A DNA stretch of 64,000 nt from Raphanus sativus. Taxonomy: Eukaryota > Streptophyta > Magnoliopsida > Brassicales > Brassicaceae. The notes beneath the pieces were generated by a model, which saw nothing but the letters and a program-made list of their open reading frames with translations, was not told where the DNA came from and did not search any database. How positions within the stretch are numbered: position 1 is the stretch's first letter; each line of letters begins with the position of its first letter. Where the stretch lies: the NCBI RefSeq assembly GCF_000801105.2, contig NC_079515.1, positions 16,244,001-16,308,000 of the forward strand, in the 5' to 3' direction. Shown in pieces: positions 10,423-21,365 of this stretch. The translations under genes and the position numbers were made by a program.

Positions 10423-11276
10423 TCCCGTGCTGGCTCGGGTCTTCGGTCGATGATCTTCGGTACACGAGTCCTAGTTCCCGCAATCAGAAATCTGTACTTC
10501 GAGTCTTTCCTAAGTCTTCGCGAAACCATCGGAAACATTTCGGAAAACTCGTAAGACATCGACGGGAAGGGAGATCTTAGATTCTTCGTACGAATAGCGA
10601 TGGTCATCTTAAAACGCCATTCATCTCAACTCTACGAATGAACGAGGAACTTCTAAAGAGATCGGTAGAAAAACAACGGAAGTCCTAAAGACGGTCCGAA
10701 AGGGACCAAACGCGATCGAACAGTCAGTCTACGATTATCTGAGATGGATATGACGATTTACGCTTATCTTTACGTAACAAGATAAATGTTAAAATCGTCG
10801 GATGGATAAATGTCAAGTTTCCTAAAAACGCGGAGGCCGACGAAAATGAAAGAAGCCCGCCTGCGGCCCAGAAGAAGAATAGACCGTCATAAAAAGGAGT
10901 ATATAAAGGAGCTTGGGGAGAGAAGGAAGGCAGGGCAAAAAATCCTAGAGAGAGAGCAAATCCGAAACTTAGGGACTTAGAGAATTCCTGCTAGCTTAGG
11001 ACTTAGGAGGTTAGACTAGCGGAACAAAGCTTAAACGCTTTGCCTCCTTTATTTCCGTCGCTTTTGTTTCAGCGTTTCTCTACTTCCCTTTTTCGGGAGA
11101 ATATTTACCATCTATTTAATAAAACGCCTTAGTGCAATCTTTCCGCTACGTTGCTTTGTTTTATCATTTTCGTTTGGTTATCGCAGAGAATCCGAGCCTT
11201 CAGGGAAAGCTAGGTTTACTTAATTTTCCTTCGATTTACTTACTTAAAATCGACAGTGCGAATTTCGGTTCCCACA
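10423..11276 (+). repeat. 5' LTR of element A, left part lost in gap
   Basis: Matches 18133-18990 of the 3' LTR almost base for base and ends in TTCGGTTCCCACA. A TATA box (ATATAAA at 10901) and an AATAAA (11118) mark the likely promoter and polyadenylation region. The two LTRs differ mainly by one-base length changes in homopolymers. Confidence 0.9.
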
Positions 11277-11277
11277 G

Positions 11278-11302
11278 TTTGGCGCTAGAAGGAGGGGGGG
11301 TC
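11278..11302 (+). other. Primer-binding site of element A
   Basis: TTGGCGCTAGAAGGAGG follows the LTR end after one base. The TGG start pairs with the CCA end of a tRNA. The same site occurs, inverted, beside three minus-strand LTRs (23251-23267, 33046-33066 and a mutated form at 50610-50630), so these families share a primer. I did not identify the tRNA. Confidence 0.7.
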
Positions 11303-11342
11303 GGATTCTCTTACTCAAAAACCTACGATTGGTAACAACGGC

Positions 11343-12131
11343 ATGGCCACATCACCTGTCCGCAACATCGTGTCATTCGGGGACAGAGCAACGGCTGATC
11401 AAGCCAAACCTCATGACGAACTCCTCGTTATCAGACTAACGATCCAGGACATTGACGTAGCAAGAATATTGGTCGACACCGGATGCTCGACCAATATTAT
11501 ATATAAAAACACCCTCGAGAGAATGGGAATCGACCTGAATGCTATCACGGACGATCCCAATCCGATAATCGGACTCTCAGGAAACATCACAATGACCCTC
11601 GGCTCGGTCGACCTTTCGGTCAGAGCCGGGAGCGTCACAAAGACGGCAGAATTTTTGGTAGTCGACGGTCCAGCAGCATATAACGCGATCGTCGGGACTC
11701 CGTGGTTAAATTCCATGCGAGCGATCCCCTCGACTTACCATCTGTGCCTCAAATTTCCGACCCTCTCCGGAGTGGAAACGATACAAGGAGATCGTAAAGC
11801 ACCGCAAGTCTGCTTGACCGCCGGGTTAAAACGGAAAAACTCTGAGCCCGAAACTAAACCAAAAAAGCAAGCAACCCACGAACCAGCATCGCAGGACCCT
11901 CCAGAAATCTTCTGGCAATCGCAAAGAGCTGAGGTCCTGGAAGGGAAACGTGAGCCCACTTGCGAACCTGTAATTTCGGTCTGCCTCGATGAGACTAACC
12001 CAGAGCGGTGCGTAGAGATTGGAGCCAATCTTCGCGATCCGTTGAAAGCAGAACTCATCGCATGTCTCAAGAAGAACCTTAACACGTTCGCTTGGGCTGC
12101 GGAAGATATGCCGGAATCGACATTAACATAA
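11343..12131 (+). pseudogene. Element A aspartic protease region
   Basis: A 262-codon frame with a retropepsin core: ARILVDTGCSTNII with catalytic D45-T46-G47, and a downstream hydrophobic strand AAYNAIVGTPWLNSM typical of gypsy proteases. The protease would cleave the retrotransposon polyprotein. The frame ends in a frameshift near 12110, where the conserved link to RT (DMPGI-type) continues in other frames through two single-base changes. No gag domain precedes it, so the frame either starts here by internal initiation or is a deletion derivative. Confidence 0.8.
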
Positions 12132-12149
12132 CATGTCACGAACTCAACA

Positions 12150-12943
12150 TTGATCCAACCACAAACCCGTAAAACAAAAGAGGCGAAAGTTAGCCCCGAA
12201 CGGGCAACTGCGGTCAATGAGGAAGTCGAGAGACTCCTCAAAGTTGGATCAATAACAGAAGTAAGATATCCCGACTGGCTCGCCAATCCCGTCGTCGTCA
12301 AGAAAAAGAACGGGAAATGGCGAGTATGCGTTGACTTTACCGATCTCAACAAAGCGTGCCCGAAGGATTGTTTTCCGCTTCCGCACATCGACCGTCTAGT
12401 CGAGGCGACCGCAGGAAACAAACTCCTATCGTTCATGGACGCGTTCTCCGGCTACAATCAAATCATGATGAATCCCGAAGATCGCGAGAAGACGGCATTC
12501 ATTACCGACCGAGGAACCTATTGCTACAAAGTAATGCCCTTCGGTCTTAAGAACGCCGGCGCCACGTATCAGCGACTCGTCAACCGAATGTTTGCCGAGC
12601 AACTCGGAAAAACCATGGAGGTGTATATCGACGATATGTTGGTAAAATCTCTCGACGAACGCGATCACGTGATCCACCTAGAGGAATGCTTTGAGAGGTT
12701 GAACCAACACAACATGAAACTCAACCCATCAAAATGCAGATTCGCCGTGGCGTCGGGGAATTTCTCGGATACCTCGTAACATTCCGCGGAATTGAAGCCA
12801 ATCCGAAACAAATCAACGCACTGATAGAGATGGCCTCCCCGAGAACCAAGCGGGAAGTCCAGAGGTTGACCGGACGAGTCGCGGCCTTAAACCGATTCAT
12901 CTCGCGATCCACGGATAAGTGTCTCCCCTTCTACGAACCTTAA
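12150..12943 (+). pseudogene. Element A reverse transcriptase
   Basis: The first frame (12150-12779, 209 codons) carries RT motifs: KKKNGKWRVCVDFTDLN, LSFMDAFSGYNQI (D97 catalytic), KVMPFGLKNAGATYQRLV and the YIDD box (Y159-D162). The thumb continues in the +1-shifted frame 12734-12943 (GEFLGYLVTFRGIEANPKQ). One indel in a GGGG run near 12757 and another near 12930 break the frame. RT copies the element RNA into DNA in cytoplasmic particles. All three catalytic aspartates are preserved. Confidence 0.88.
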
Positions 12944-15237
12944 AGGGGAATAAAAAGTTCGAGTGGTCAGAGGATTGCGAGAAAGCTTTCCAACAGCTGA
13001 AGCAGTATCTGGCCACCCCTCCTATCCTCGCAAAACCCGTAGTCGGAGAGCCCCTGTTCCTCTACATCGCAGTATCCGCATCAGCAGTCAGTGGCGTCCT
13101 GATTCGAGAAGAATTCGGAGAACAAAAGCCGATCTTCTACATCAGTAAAACATTACTAGATGCCGAAACTCGGTATCCGCTGATGGAAAAGTTGGCACTC
13201 GCTGTCATAACTTCGGCAAGAAAGCTTAGACCGTATTTCCAATCTCATACCATCGTGGTGCTTACTACCTTTCCGTTACGGACGATTCTACACAGTCCAA
13301 GCCAGTCTGGTAGACTCGCGAAGTGGGCGATTGAACTAAGCGAGTACGATATCGAATATCGTCCAAAGACCTGCACGAAATCGCAGGTACTCGCAGACTT
13401 CTTAGTAGAATTACCCATGACGGATTTAACTAATGAAGACCCTGGATCAACATGGGATCTCCATGTCGATGGATATTCGACCAAGCAAGGATCTGGAATC
13501 GGGATCCGGCTCACTTCGCCGACAGGAGAAATCCTCGAGCAATCGTTCCGCTTGGATTTTCGTGCATCAAACAACGAAGCAGAATACGAGGCGCTAATTG
13601 CGGGCCTACGACTGGCCCAGGGGCTGAAAATTCGAAACATTCATGCTTACTGCGACTCTCAGTTAGTCGCAAACCAGTTTAGCGGAGAATACGAAGCAAG
13701 GGATGAAAGGATGAACGCATATCTGAAAGTTGTCCAAGACTTGGCCCACGATTTTCAGCAATTCGCGCTAACCAGTATTCCCCGCTCGGAAAACGTCCAG
13801 GCTGACGCTTTAGCCGCTCTTGCCTCGAGCTCGGATCCAGGGCTTAAAAGAATAATTCCTGTCGAATTCATAGAGCATCCAAGCATCGGACCGCCGGTAA
13901 TCGCCAACCTGATCAGAACTCAGATCGAAGGCGCAGAAGAAAACGAAGATCAACCGGAAGATGACGCAGACCAAACAGACTATGGCTGCGACGTTCCCTG
14001 GTTAGAACCTATCAAAGCCTACATTATAGATGGTACCCTACCCGCGGAGAAATGGGCTGCCCGGAAAATAAAAATCCAGGCAGCACGATACGTAACCGTG
14101 GAAGGCGAAATTTACAAATGGCGATTCTCCGGACCTCTCATGACTTGCGCGGAAGGAGAGAAGGCGAGAAAAATCATGGAAGAGGTTCATTCTGGATCGT
14201 GCGGAAACCACTCCGGCGGAAGGTCTCTCGCAACAAAAATAAAACGCCACGGATTCTACTGGCCAACTATGGTAAAAGATTGCGAGAAGTACGCTCGGAA
14301 ATGCGAGAAGTGTCAGCGGCACGCCCCGACAATTCATCAGCCCGCCGAGATCCTCTCTTCCATCTCGTCTCCGTACCCTTTCATGCGATGGTCGATGGAT
14401 ATCGTCGGACCAATGCACAAATCAAAACAAAAATGTTTCCTGCTGGTCCTCACCGATTTCTTTTCAAAATGGGTGGAAGCAGAATCCTACGCAAGTATCA
14501 AAGACGTGCAAGTCGAGAACTTCATTTGGAAAAACATCATAACCAGACACGGTGTCCCGTACGAAATCATAACGGACAACGGGTCCCAGTTTATCTCCAC
14601 TCGATTCGAAGCATTCTGCGAAAAATGGAAAATACGACTTAACAAGTCTACCCCCAGATACCCGCAGTGCAACGGACAGGCTGAAACCATAAACAAGACC
14701 GTCCTAGACGGATTGAAAAAACGCTTGGAAGCCAAAAAGGGACGATGGGCAGAAGAACTCGAAGGGGTCCTTTGGTCTCATCGAACCACTCCGAGACGAG
14801 CAACGGGGGAAACTCCATTCGCTCTCGTTTACGGAGCAGAATGCATGATTCCGGCGGAAGTAGAATTCCCCGGCGTACGGGGGAGATTTCTTCCCGAACG
14901 GGAAGACCTGAACAATGCCATGCTGCTGGATAATCTTGACCTCATCAACGAGCGTCGCGACCAAGCCCTCATCCGAATTCAAAATTACCAGCAGGCCGCC
15001 GCAAAATACTACAATGCGAACGTACGGCATCGAAGATTCAAAGAGGGTGAACTGGTCTTGCGAAAAGTCTTCCAAAACACTGCTGAACGAAACGCAGGAA
15101 AACTGGGAGCAAACTGGGAAGGACCATACAAAATCATAAAAGTCGTCCGACCAGGTTCGTACCAAATCGCAAACATGCAAGATGAAAAAATCCCAAGAAC
15201 TTGGAATGCTATGCATCTCAAGAAATACTACCACTAG
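12919..15237 (+). CDS. Element A RT connection, RNase H and integrase
   Basis: A 772-codon open frame. Residues about 1-150 are the RT connection and first RNase H-like region (FYISKTLLDAETRYPLMEKL). Residues about 178-310 form a second, separate RNase H of the kind seen in Tat elements (HVDGYS with D184, NNEAEYEAL, YCDSQLVANQ, QADALAALAS). Residues about 420-470 carry an H2C2 zinc finger and 490-600 the integrase core with D494, D553 and E589, a correct D,D(35)E spacing. No chromodomain is present at the C-terminus. The frame is long and intact, suggesting a young copy; it lacks its own translation start because the upstream frame is shifted. Confidence 0.92.
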   Translation: MSPLLRTLKGNKKFEWSEDCEKAFQQLKQYLATPPILAKPVVGEPLFLYIAVSASAVSGVLIREEFGEQKPIFYISKTLLDAETRYPLMEKLALAVITSARKLRPYFQSHTIVVLTTFPLRTILHSPSQSGRLAKWAIELSEYDIEYRPKTCTKSQVLADFLVELPMTDLTNEDPGSTWDLHVDGYSTKQGSGIGIRLTSPTGEILEQSFRLDFRASNNEAEYEALIAGLRLAQGLKIRNIHAYCDSQLVANQFSGEYEARDERMNAYLKVVQDLAHDFQQFALTSIPRSENVQADALAALASSSDPGLKRIIPVEFIEHPSIGPPVIANLIRTQIEGAEENEDQPEDDADQTDYGCDVPWLEPIKAYIIDGTLPAEKWAARKIKIQAARYVTVEGEIYKWRFSGPLMTCAEGEKARKIMEEVHSGSCGNHSGGRSLATKIKRHGFYWPTMVKDCEKYARKCEKCQRHAPTIHQPAEILSSISSPYPFMRWSMDIVGPMHKSKQKCFLLVLTDFFSKWVEAESYASIKDVQVENFIWKNIITRHGVPYEIITDNGSQFISTRFEAFCEKWKIRLNKSTPRYPQCNGQAETINKTVLDGLKKRLEAKKGRWAEELEGVLWSHRTTPRRATGETPFALVYGAECMIPAEVEFPGVRGRFLPEREDLNNAMLLDNLDLINERRDQALIRIQNYQQAAAKYYNANVRHRRFKEGELVLRKVFQNTAERNAGKLGANWEGPYKIIKVVRPGSYQIANMQDEKIPRTWNAMHLKKYYH

Positions 15238-16313
15238 AACGTAAACATGGACAACAGAACTACGAGATGGCTTGATCCTCGAAAGAGGTACGTAGGCAAC
15301 TCGCCAACCGGTGGGTTCAGCTATCCCCCCGATTTAAAAAGGGGGGAGTGGGGCGCGACCACCCGCACGCTCCCACAATTTTTGAAAAAAACCGAACTTT
15401 CGAAAACTTTCCACAATCAATTCGCCTAACGGCCTTAACAATGGATCCATTATTCATCGAACAAACCATAAAACTGTCGCCCGGAAACATTCCGCGATTT
15501 CCAAAAAGCCCATAGTCCTCTATGGCATAAGAAAAACAAACTTCAAAGCACTGCGAGACGTCGCTTCGTGCCCGAACATCCGTTTTTCGATTAAAACTTT
15601 CGTACGCCTCCTAAACGGTATCATATCGTTGTTGCTGATCACAACAAACGAACTCTAACGTCCTAAACAGACAAGCCACCCAAGGGTAGGCTCTTTTACA
15701 TCCGACAAGGATCCCATAGCGCGCTATACAAAAAATCCAAATTTGGTTCAGCACTTCGTAAAGGAAGTAGCTCGATTCGTGCCCATACAAATCATATAAG
15801 CCGATACCACTTCGCGGATTTTAAAACGGTACGAATCAGGTTAAAATCACGAACAGGCAAAACGAAAGCCGATTTGTCATCGCACAGCTTCAGTCTGGGA
15901 GTAAACCTAGGTCGTGCCCTAAACCCAGCCTCGCTGGTATCTTAACATCTCATAGGCAAAGCGTCAACGACGCGAGATCCCAAAACTTGTCTCTTCACTC
16001 AAATCTGTACGTTTCCACGAATTTTCGCGTAAATCGTAAACCGCAGGAAAATCTCGCTTTGTACAAACTACGGATACGGTGATCGTCAGGGAGGCAGGAA
16101 TGAGACGACAACTCACACCCTGCCCCTCTAACTTCGACAAACAGAAGTTCTAAAAACGCAAAATATTTTATAACGCGTACCGCGAATTCAATACAACGCC
16201 CTAAAAAGGGCAGGGATTCAAAGCCACCAACGGCCAGTCCCGAAATCATACATAACGGCCAACCAACGGCCGAAATATAATCAAAATAAAAATCCCCTCA
16301 GGGATTGAACAAC
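15238..16313 (+). other. Non-coding 3' region of element A
   Basis: No protein-coding frame. Related sequence occurs in reverse orientation at 29525-30620 and 46800-49160, including the words GGTACGTAGGCAAC and the TAGCGCGCTATA palindrome (near 15718, 30099 and 47516), so this is a conserved untranslated block of the Tat families here. Confidence 0.7.
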
Positions 16314-17454
16314 CTAGGCGTCCTCCGGGACACCGCCTTCATCCTCCGATTCACCCAAGGCAGGAACAGCTTCGCCATCACCCTCGCCGACTTCCTCACC
16401 ACCCTTGTCCGCAACAATTTCAGCATCCTGGACCTCTGGAATTTCCGAGCCTGGGATAAGGGCACCCGAGGATGACGGGCCGGCAAGCTCCACCGCAGTG
16501 CAAGTTCCCGCCTCCTCAAAGCGCTGAATCCGCCTCTTCAGACGTCGAACTTCCGAAGACTTGCTCTTCTTCTCCTCCTTCGCTTTGAGCAGCGAGCTCA
16601 CAGTCTTTCCCAGATCACGCTCGAGATCGCTGATCCTAGCTTCGAGCGTCGACGTCTGGGCAGCATGAGTGCTCTCAATCGATTGAAGCACAGCCTCGGT
16701 ACGCTTCAGAGTTTCCCGCGACGAATCCAGCTCCTTGGACAAACGTGTAACCTCCAGTCCACAATCTCCAAGCATCCCGTCGATCAACGACACAAACTGA
16801 TCACATGAAAAAATGTGAGAATCGAAGGGATAACAAAGGAAAGAAGGTTCTCACGAAATACCTTGGAGCGATGCTGCGATAGTCTCGCCGAAACCTCGCC
16901 TTCCTCACTCCTAGTACACCTTTTCCTCTTCGCTGACCCGACAGCCCCAGCTCTTGAACGTCCCTCGATGGCGGAACAGCGTTGGACGCGGGAAGTCCCA
17001 AAACGATCTCTCTCTTCTTTTCTGGAGGAGGAGGTATGACTTCAACCGCATCCTCCAAAACCACTATCGGCACGAAAGGGGAATCCTCCGGGCGAGCCTG
17101 GACATCGGGTACTTGCTCCGAAACGACAATTCCTCCAGCAGGCAAAAGGACATCGGGTCCAGAGCCTGGGAGTGTGGAGATCGAGATTGGGGTAACGTCG
17201 GGTCCAAGAACCAAAGCCGCGGAATCCGGGGTTAAAGTGACATCGGAACCGAGAGTCGGAACCACAGAAGTAGCACTGGGACCTGCCACGCTAGACTCCA
17301 TCTCAGCACGGCGTCGCTCCATCTTGTCCTGAAAAGAACTGAACCCCTCGACGAACGTCTGCGTAAGAGCAGGAGAATCTTGCGCCAACGAGGCTTGGTT
17401 AGCTTCACTCATTTCGACATCAGAATCCTTCTTGTCATTTGGAGAGAAAGCCAT
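16314..17454 (-). CDS. Antisense ORF of element A, probably two exons
   Basis: Two minus-strand frames, 17454-16801 and 16793-16314, become one frame of about 360 codons if 16854-16797 is removed as a 58-base intron (donor GTGAGA, acceptor ATCAG). Exon 1 starts MAFSPNDKKDSDVEMSEANQ and is rich in Pro, Val and Ser. Exon 2 has a coiled coil (about residues 205-300: heptads through ISDLERDLGKTVSSLLKAKE) and an acidic tail. Antisense ORFs between integrase and the 3' LTR are known in Tat elements; function is unknown. The larger relative in element B carries an N-terminal domain that is missing here. Splicing is my inference. Confidence 0.6.
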
Positions 17455-17634
17455 GTTTTCTAAAAATTTGAGGAAAGGAAAGTGAATGAAAAATGAGAGG
17501 AAGATGGAGTGCTACTTATAAGAAATCAAAGGTGGTAGAGTTTTTCGGAATAAAATATTCATAGCCGAAAATTTCGATTTTCAAATCCTTCGCACACAAA
17601 ATCGCTCCCGCGTCTTGCATGCTGGGGGGCTAAC

Positions 17635-18990
17635 TGTTGGGGTCAAAAACGGTTATCTCGAAATCAACGGCTAAGTCTATTTGTCATACGAAAAACCTTC
17701 CGACAAACGAACACGAACACCCGAAGACCGAAGGAACCGAGCAGCCGACCCGGGCCTTGGCCGTAGCCGCCGGGCGGCTAGCCCCGTGCTGGCCGTGGCC
17801 GGCGGCGGCTAGCGCCCGTGCTGGCCGTGGCCGCCGGGCGGCTAGCCCCGTGCTGGCCGTGGCCGCCGGCGGCTAGCGCCCGTGCTGGCCGTGGCCGCCG
17901 GCGGCTAGCCCCGTGCTGGCCGTGGCCGCCGGGCGGCTGGCCCCGTGCTGGCCGTGGCCGCCGGCGGCTAGCGCCCGTGCTGGCCGTGGCCGCCGGGCGG
18001 CTAGCCCCGTGCTGGCCGTGGCCGCCGCCGGCTAGCGCCCGTGCCGGCCGTGGCCGCCGGGCGGCTAGCCCCGTGCTGGCCGTGGCCGCCGGCGGCTAGC
18101 GCCCGTGCTGGCCGTGGCCGCCGGGCGGCTAGTCCCGTGCTGGCTCGGGTCTTCGGTCGATGATCTTCGGTACACGAGTCCTAGTTCCCGGCAATCAGAA
18201 ATCTGTACTTCGAGTCTTTCCTAAGTCTTCGCGAAACCATCGGAAACATTTCGGAAAACTCGTAAGACATCGACGGGAAGGGAGATCTTAGATTCTTCGT
18301 ACGAAATAGCGATGGTCATCTTAAAACGCCATTCATCTCAACTCTACGAATGAACGAGGAACTTCTAAAGAGATCGTAGAAAACAACGGAAGTCCTAAAG
18401 ACGGTCCGAAAGGGACCAAACGCGATCGAACAGTCAGTCTACGATTATCTGAGATGGATATGACGATTTACGCTTATCTTTACGTAACAAGATAAATGTT
18501 AAATCGTCGGATGGATAAATGTCAAGTTTCCTAAAAACGCGGAGGCCGACGAAAATGGAAAGAAGCCCGCCCTGCGGCCCAGAAGAAGAATAGACCATCA
18601 TAAAAAGAAGTATATAAAGGAGCTTGGGGAGAGGAAGGAAGGCAGGGCAAAAATCCTAGAGAGAGAGCAAATCCGAAACTTAGGGACTTAGAGAATTCCT
18701 GCTAGCTTAGGACTTAGGAGGTTAGACTAGCGGAACAAAGCTTATAACGCTTTGCCTCCTTTATTTCCGTCGCTTTTTGTTTCAGCGTTTCTCTACTCCC
18801 TTTTTTCGGGAGAATATTGTACCATCTATTTAATAAAACGCCTTAGTGCAATCTTTCCGCTACGTTGCTTTGTTTTATCATTTTCGTTTGGTTATCGCAG
18901 AGAATCCGAGCCTTCAGGGAAAGCTAGGTTTACTTAATTTTCCTTCGATTTACTTACTTAAAATCGACAGTGCGAATTTCGGTTCCCACA
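17635..18990 (+). repeat. 3' LTR of element A
   Basis: Runs from TGTTGGGGTC to GGTTCCCACA (TG...CA), 1356 bases, preceded by the purine-rich GCTGGGGGGCTAAC. Contains the GC-rich array (17757-18145), a TATA box (TATATAAA at 18611) and AATAAA near 18832. Confidence 0.92.
17757..18145 (+). repeat. GC-rich minisatellite inside the 3' LTR
   Basis: About eleven or twelve copies of a 31-32-base unit built on GTGCTGGCCGTGGCCGCCG and GCGGCTAGC(G)CCC. Frames across it (for example 17818-18099) are repeats, not genes. The corresponding part of the 5' LTR is the N gap. Confidence 0.9.
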
Positions 18991-19840
18991 CGAGCCGAAT
19001 ATGAACACTAGGTCTCAAGGAGGAGCTGTCGCTCTTCTGAACGGGAGACAAGCTAGCTCAAATGGATAATTCAAGATAATCAAAGATCCTAGTGATCTAT
19101 GTTCTAGTTAGCTAATCTAAAACAAGCATAGGGTGCAATCCATTTGATGAGCACCACAACTTAGCAATTATAGTTTGGGTCTAATCCCACAAACCTATTT
19201 AAACCCTAGATCTAACAATAGACTACTCAGACATAGCTAAGCAATTCATGACAATGGATAGATGAAAGAATTGCATATATAGAAATAAGTAGAAATACAA
19301 AAGGAGATGAGAAATCTCTCCAATCTCTCAAAACAATAAAACTCTAGTCTCTCTCTCACACTCTCTGCCTTTCTCTTGAAGGTTGTTTTCAAAGCTTGCC
19401 GTCAAAAAACACTTAGCAGGAATATTTAAGCATTTCCATTAGGTTAAAAACTCGTCAGGGGCAATCTCGTAATTTGGTGAAGTCTTGGTGAAGTAGTTGG
19501 CTAAACAATTTCGTCCTCTATATCGATCGACAACACAAGATGTGTATCGATCGATTATAATCTTCTAGTACGCGGATCTTCTCAGCTACATCGATCGACA
19601 ACTCTGGATGAGTATCGATCGATTATAATCGCAATGTTGACTTCCGACTTGGTCTTGTATGGTCAACTCGGGTATATCATCTCTTGTACTCCAAAATGCT
19701 CCAAAATGCTCCAAAAACATCACTTTCTCACAAAATGCTCCTAAACCTGAAAACATACCTAACAGGCTAGAAAAATAGATTAAATATATAATAAAATACT
19801 GGTATACCATGGTTAAAAACGGGTAAAATCCATGGTATAT
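18991..19840 (-). mobile_element. Athila-like LTR fragment, minus strand
   Basis: Reverse complement of the full LTR at 36555-37987: it contains the GATTGGGACTAATCCCACA-type block near 19180, several ATCGATCGA words and the LTR start ATATACCATGG (ending at 19840). The downstream part of the LTR is cut by insertion of element A at the GGCTCG word (37470 in the full copy). Its start is fused directly to the truncated 3' end of element C. Confidence 0.75.
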
Positions 19841-19845
19841 AAAGA

Positions 19846-20912
19846 GGTGGAGTAGTGAGATAGGCCTTGAGATCGGACAGGGCTTGTTCACATTTCTCGG
19901 TCCATTGGAAGTCCTTGGGGTCCTTCAGGGTTTCGAAGAAAGCGTGCGACTTGTCGGATAGCCTGGAGATGAATCTTCTCCAGGCGGCCATCCTTCCTGT
20001 CAGTCTTTGCACCTCCTTAACATTGCGAGGGGAAGGTATCACCTGAATCGCTCTCACCTGCTCTGTGTTTGCTTCAATGCCCCTGTGGGTGACTATGTAC
20101 CCTAGGAACTTTCCAGAGCCTACTCCGAATGAGCACTTTGAAGGGTTCAGCTTCATGTTGTACTTCTTGAGAGTGGTGAAGGCTTGTTGAAGGTGTGAGA
20201 TATGGTCTTCGGCGTCTAGGGACTTCACCAACATGTCATCAATGTAGACTTCCATGGTCTACCCTATCTGATCGGCGAACATCGTGTTGACAAGCCTTTG
20301 GTAGGTTGAGCCGGCATTCTTCAGTCCGAAAGGCATAACCTTGTAACAGTAGATGCCCCTTGAGGTCATGAATGAGGTCTTCTCTTGATCGTCAGGATGC
20401 ATTAGGATCTGATTATATCCAGAGAATGCATCCATGAAGCTCATCAGCTCGTGACCAGCCGTTGCGTCGACCAGCTTGTCGATGTGAGGCAGAGGGAAAT
20501 GATCTTTAGGACATGACTTATTAAGGTCCGTGAAATCAATACAGACTCTCCACTTCCCATTCTTCTTCTTCAAGACCACCACATTGGCTAGCCACTCCGG
20601 GTATTGCACTTCTCGTATGAATCCAGCATCTAGTAGGTTCTTGACCTCTTCGTTGATTATCTCATCCCTTTCAGGAGCGAATTTTCTCCTCTTCTGTCTG
20701 ACAGGAGGATGCATTGGATCCACCTTGAGTTGGTGCATGATAACATCAGGATCAATTCCAGGCATGTCTTCATGAGACCAGGCGAAGCAATCGGAGTTGG
20801 ATCTTAAGAAATCCATCAGTCTCCTTCTCAAGCTTTCCAGAAGCTTGGAGCCTACCTTTAAGTTTCGACTCGAGTTCCCTTCCGTGAGCGGGATCTCATC
20901 CATTTCTTCCAC
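19846..20912 (-). pseudogene. Element C reverse transcriptase
   Basis: Frame 20912-20259 carries VVLKKKNGKWRVCIDFTDLN, LMSFMDAFSGYNQIL and KVMPFGLKNAGSTYQRLV. An in-frame TAG (about 20259) sits between QIG and the continuation TMEVYIDDMLVKS in the frame to 19846, most simply an AAG-to-TAG change. The YIDD box and thumb are therefore present but beyond the stop. The frame ends at LTTPPLY where Athila LTR sequence begins. Confidence 0.88.
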
Positions 20913-21357
20913 TTCCGGCTCTTCGGTGTGTGGGGCCGGAAGCTTCTTCTGTAATTGCTATAAGACCTGAGTCTTTCCCCTAGGGGTAGTTTGATAGCAA
21001 GACCTCGCATTCTCTTGATCCCCCTTTGGCCGCTCTGATGCCCTATGGGGTTGGGAACTTGACCAGCTGGTGCAAAGTTGAAGGTACGGCTCCCATGTCA
21101 TGGATCCAAGGCCTTCCCAATATCACGTTGTATGATGAGGGGCAGTCGATGACCAGGAACTTCGTGGCTTGGTTTACCCCTTGGGCATACACAGGAAGAA
21201 GGACCTCTCCCAAGGTTTGTTTGACTTCTCCACTGAAGCCTACGAGGGGAGTTGCCTTTTTGGTAAGAGCTGCAGGTTCCAAACCTAGGTCGGCGAAGGC
21301 CGAATAGAAAATTATGTTGCTGGAGCTCCCATTATCTACCAGTATCCGCTTGACCAA
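20913..21357 (-). pseudogene. Element C protease region
   Basis: Frame 21357-21043 has KRILVDNGSSSNII (DNG in place of the usual DTG) and SYNVILGRPWIHDMGAVPST, the two hallmarks of gypsy retropepsin. DNG/DNGSS variants are common in this plant lineage, so the missing Thr alone does not prove inactivity. A stop or shift separates it from RT. Confidence 0.78.
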
Positions 21358-21365
21358 GCAGTTTG

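Larger units (their letters stand above)
10423..18990 (+). mobile_element. Tat-lineage Ty3/gypsy LTR retrotransposon (element A), gag missing
   Basis: Truncated 5' LTR (10423-11276), PBS, protease, RT, RNase H and integrase in gypsy order, a non-coding 3' region, an antisense ORF, a purine-rich tract and a 3' LTR (17635-18990). The pol order and the extra ORF in antisense between integrase and the 3' LTR fit the Tat/Retand group. Protease begins only about 65 bases after the PBS, so gag is absent. Several single-base frameshifts interrupt pol. The target-site duplication cannot be tested because the left end lies in the gap; the right end abuts an Athila-like LTR at GGCTCG. Confidence 0.88.

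Noticed and set aside
17818..18099. 93-codon frame of Ala/Pro/Arg-rich repeats
   Set aside because: It is a read-through of the GC minisatellite in the LTR; the reverse and other frames are equally open.
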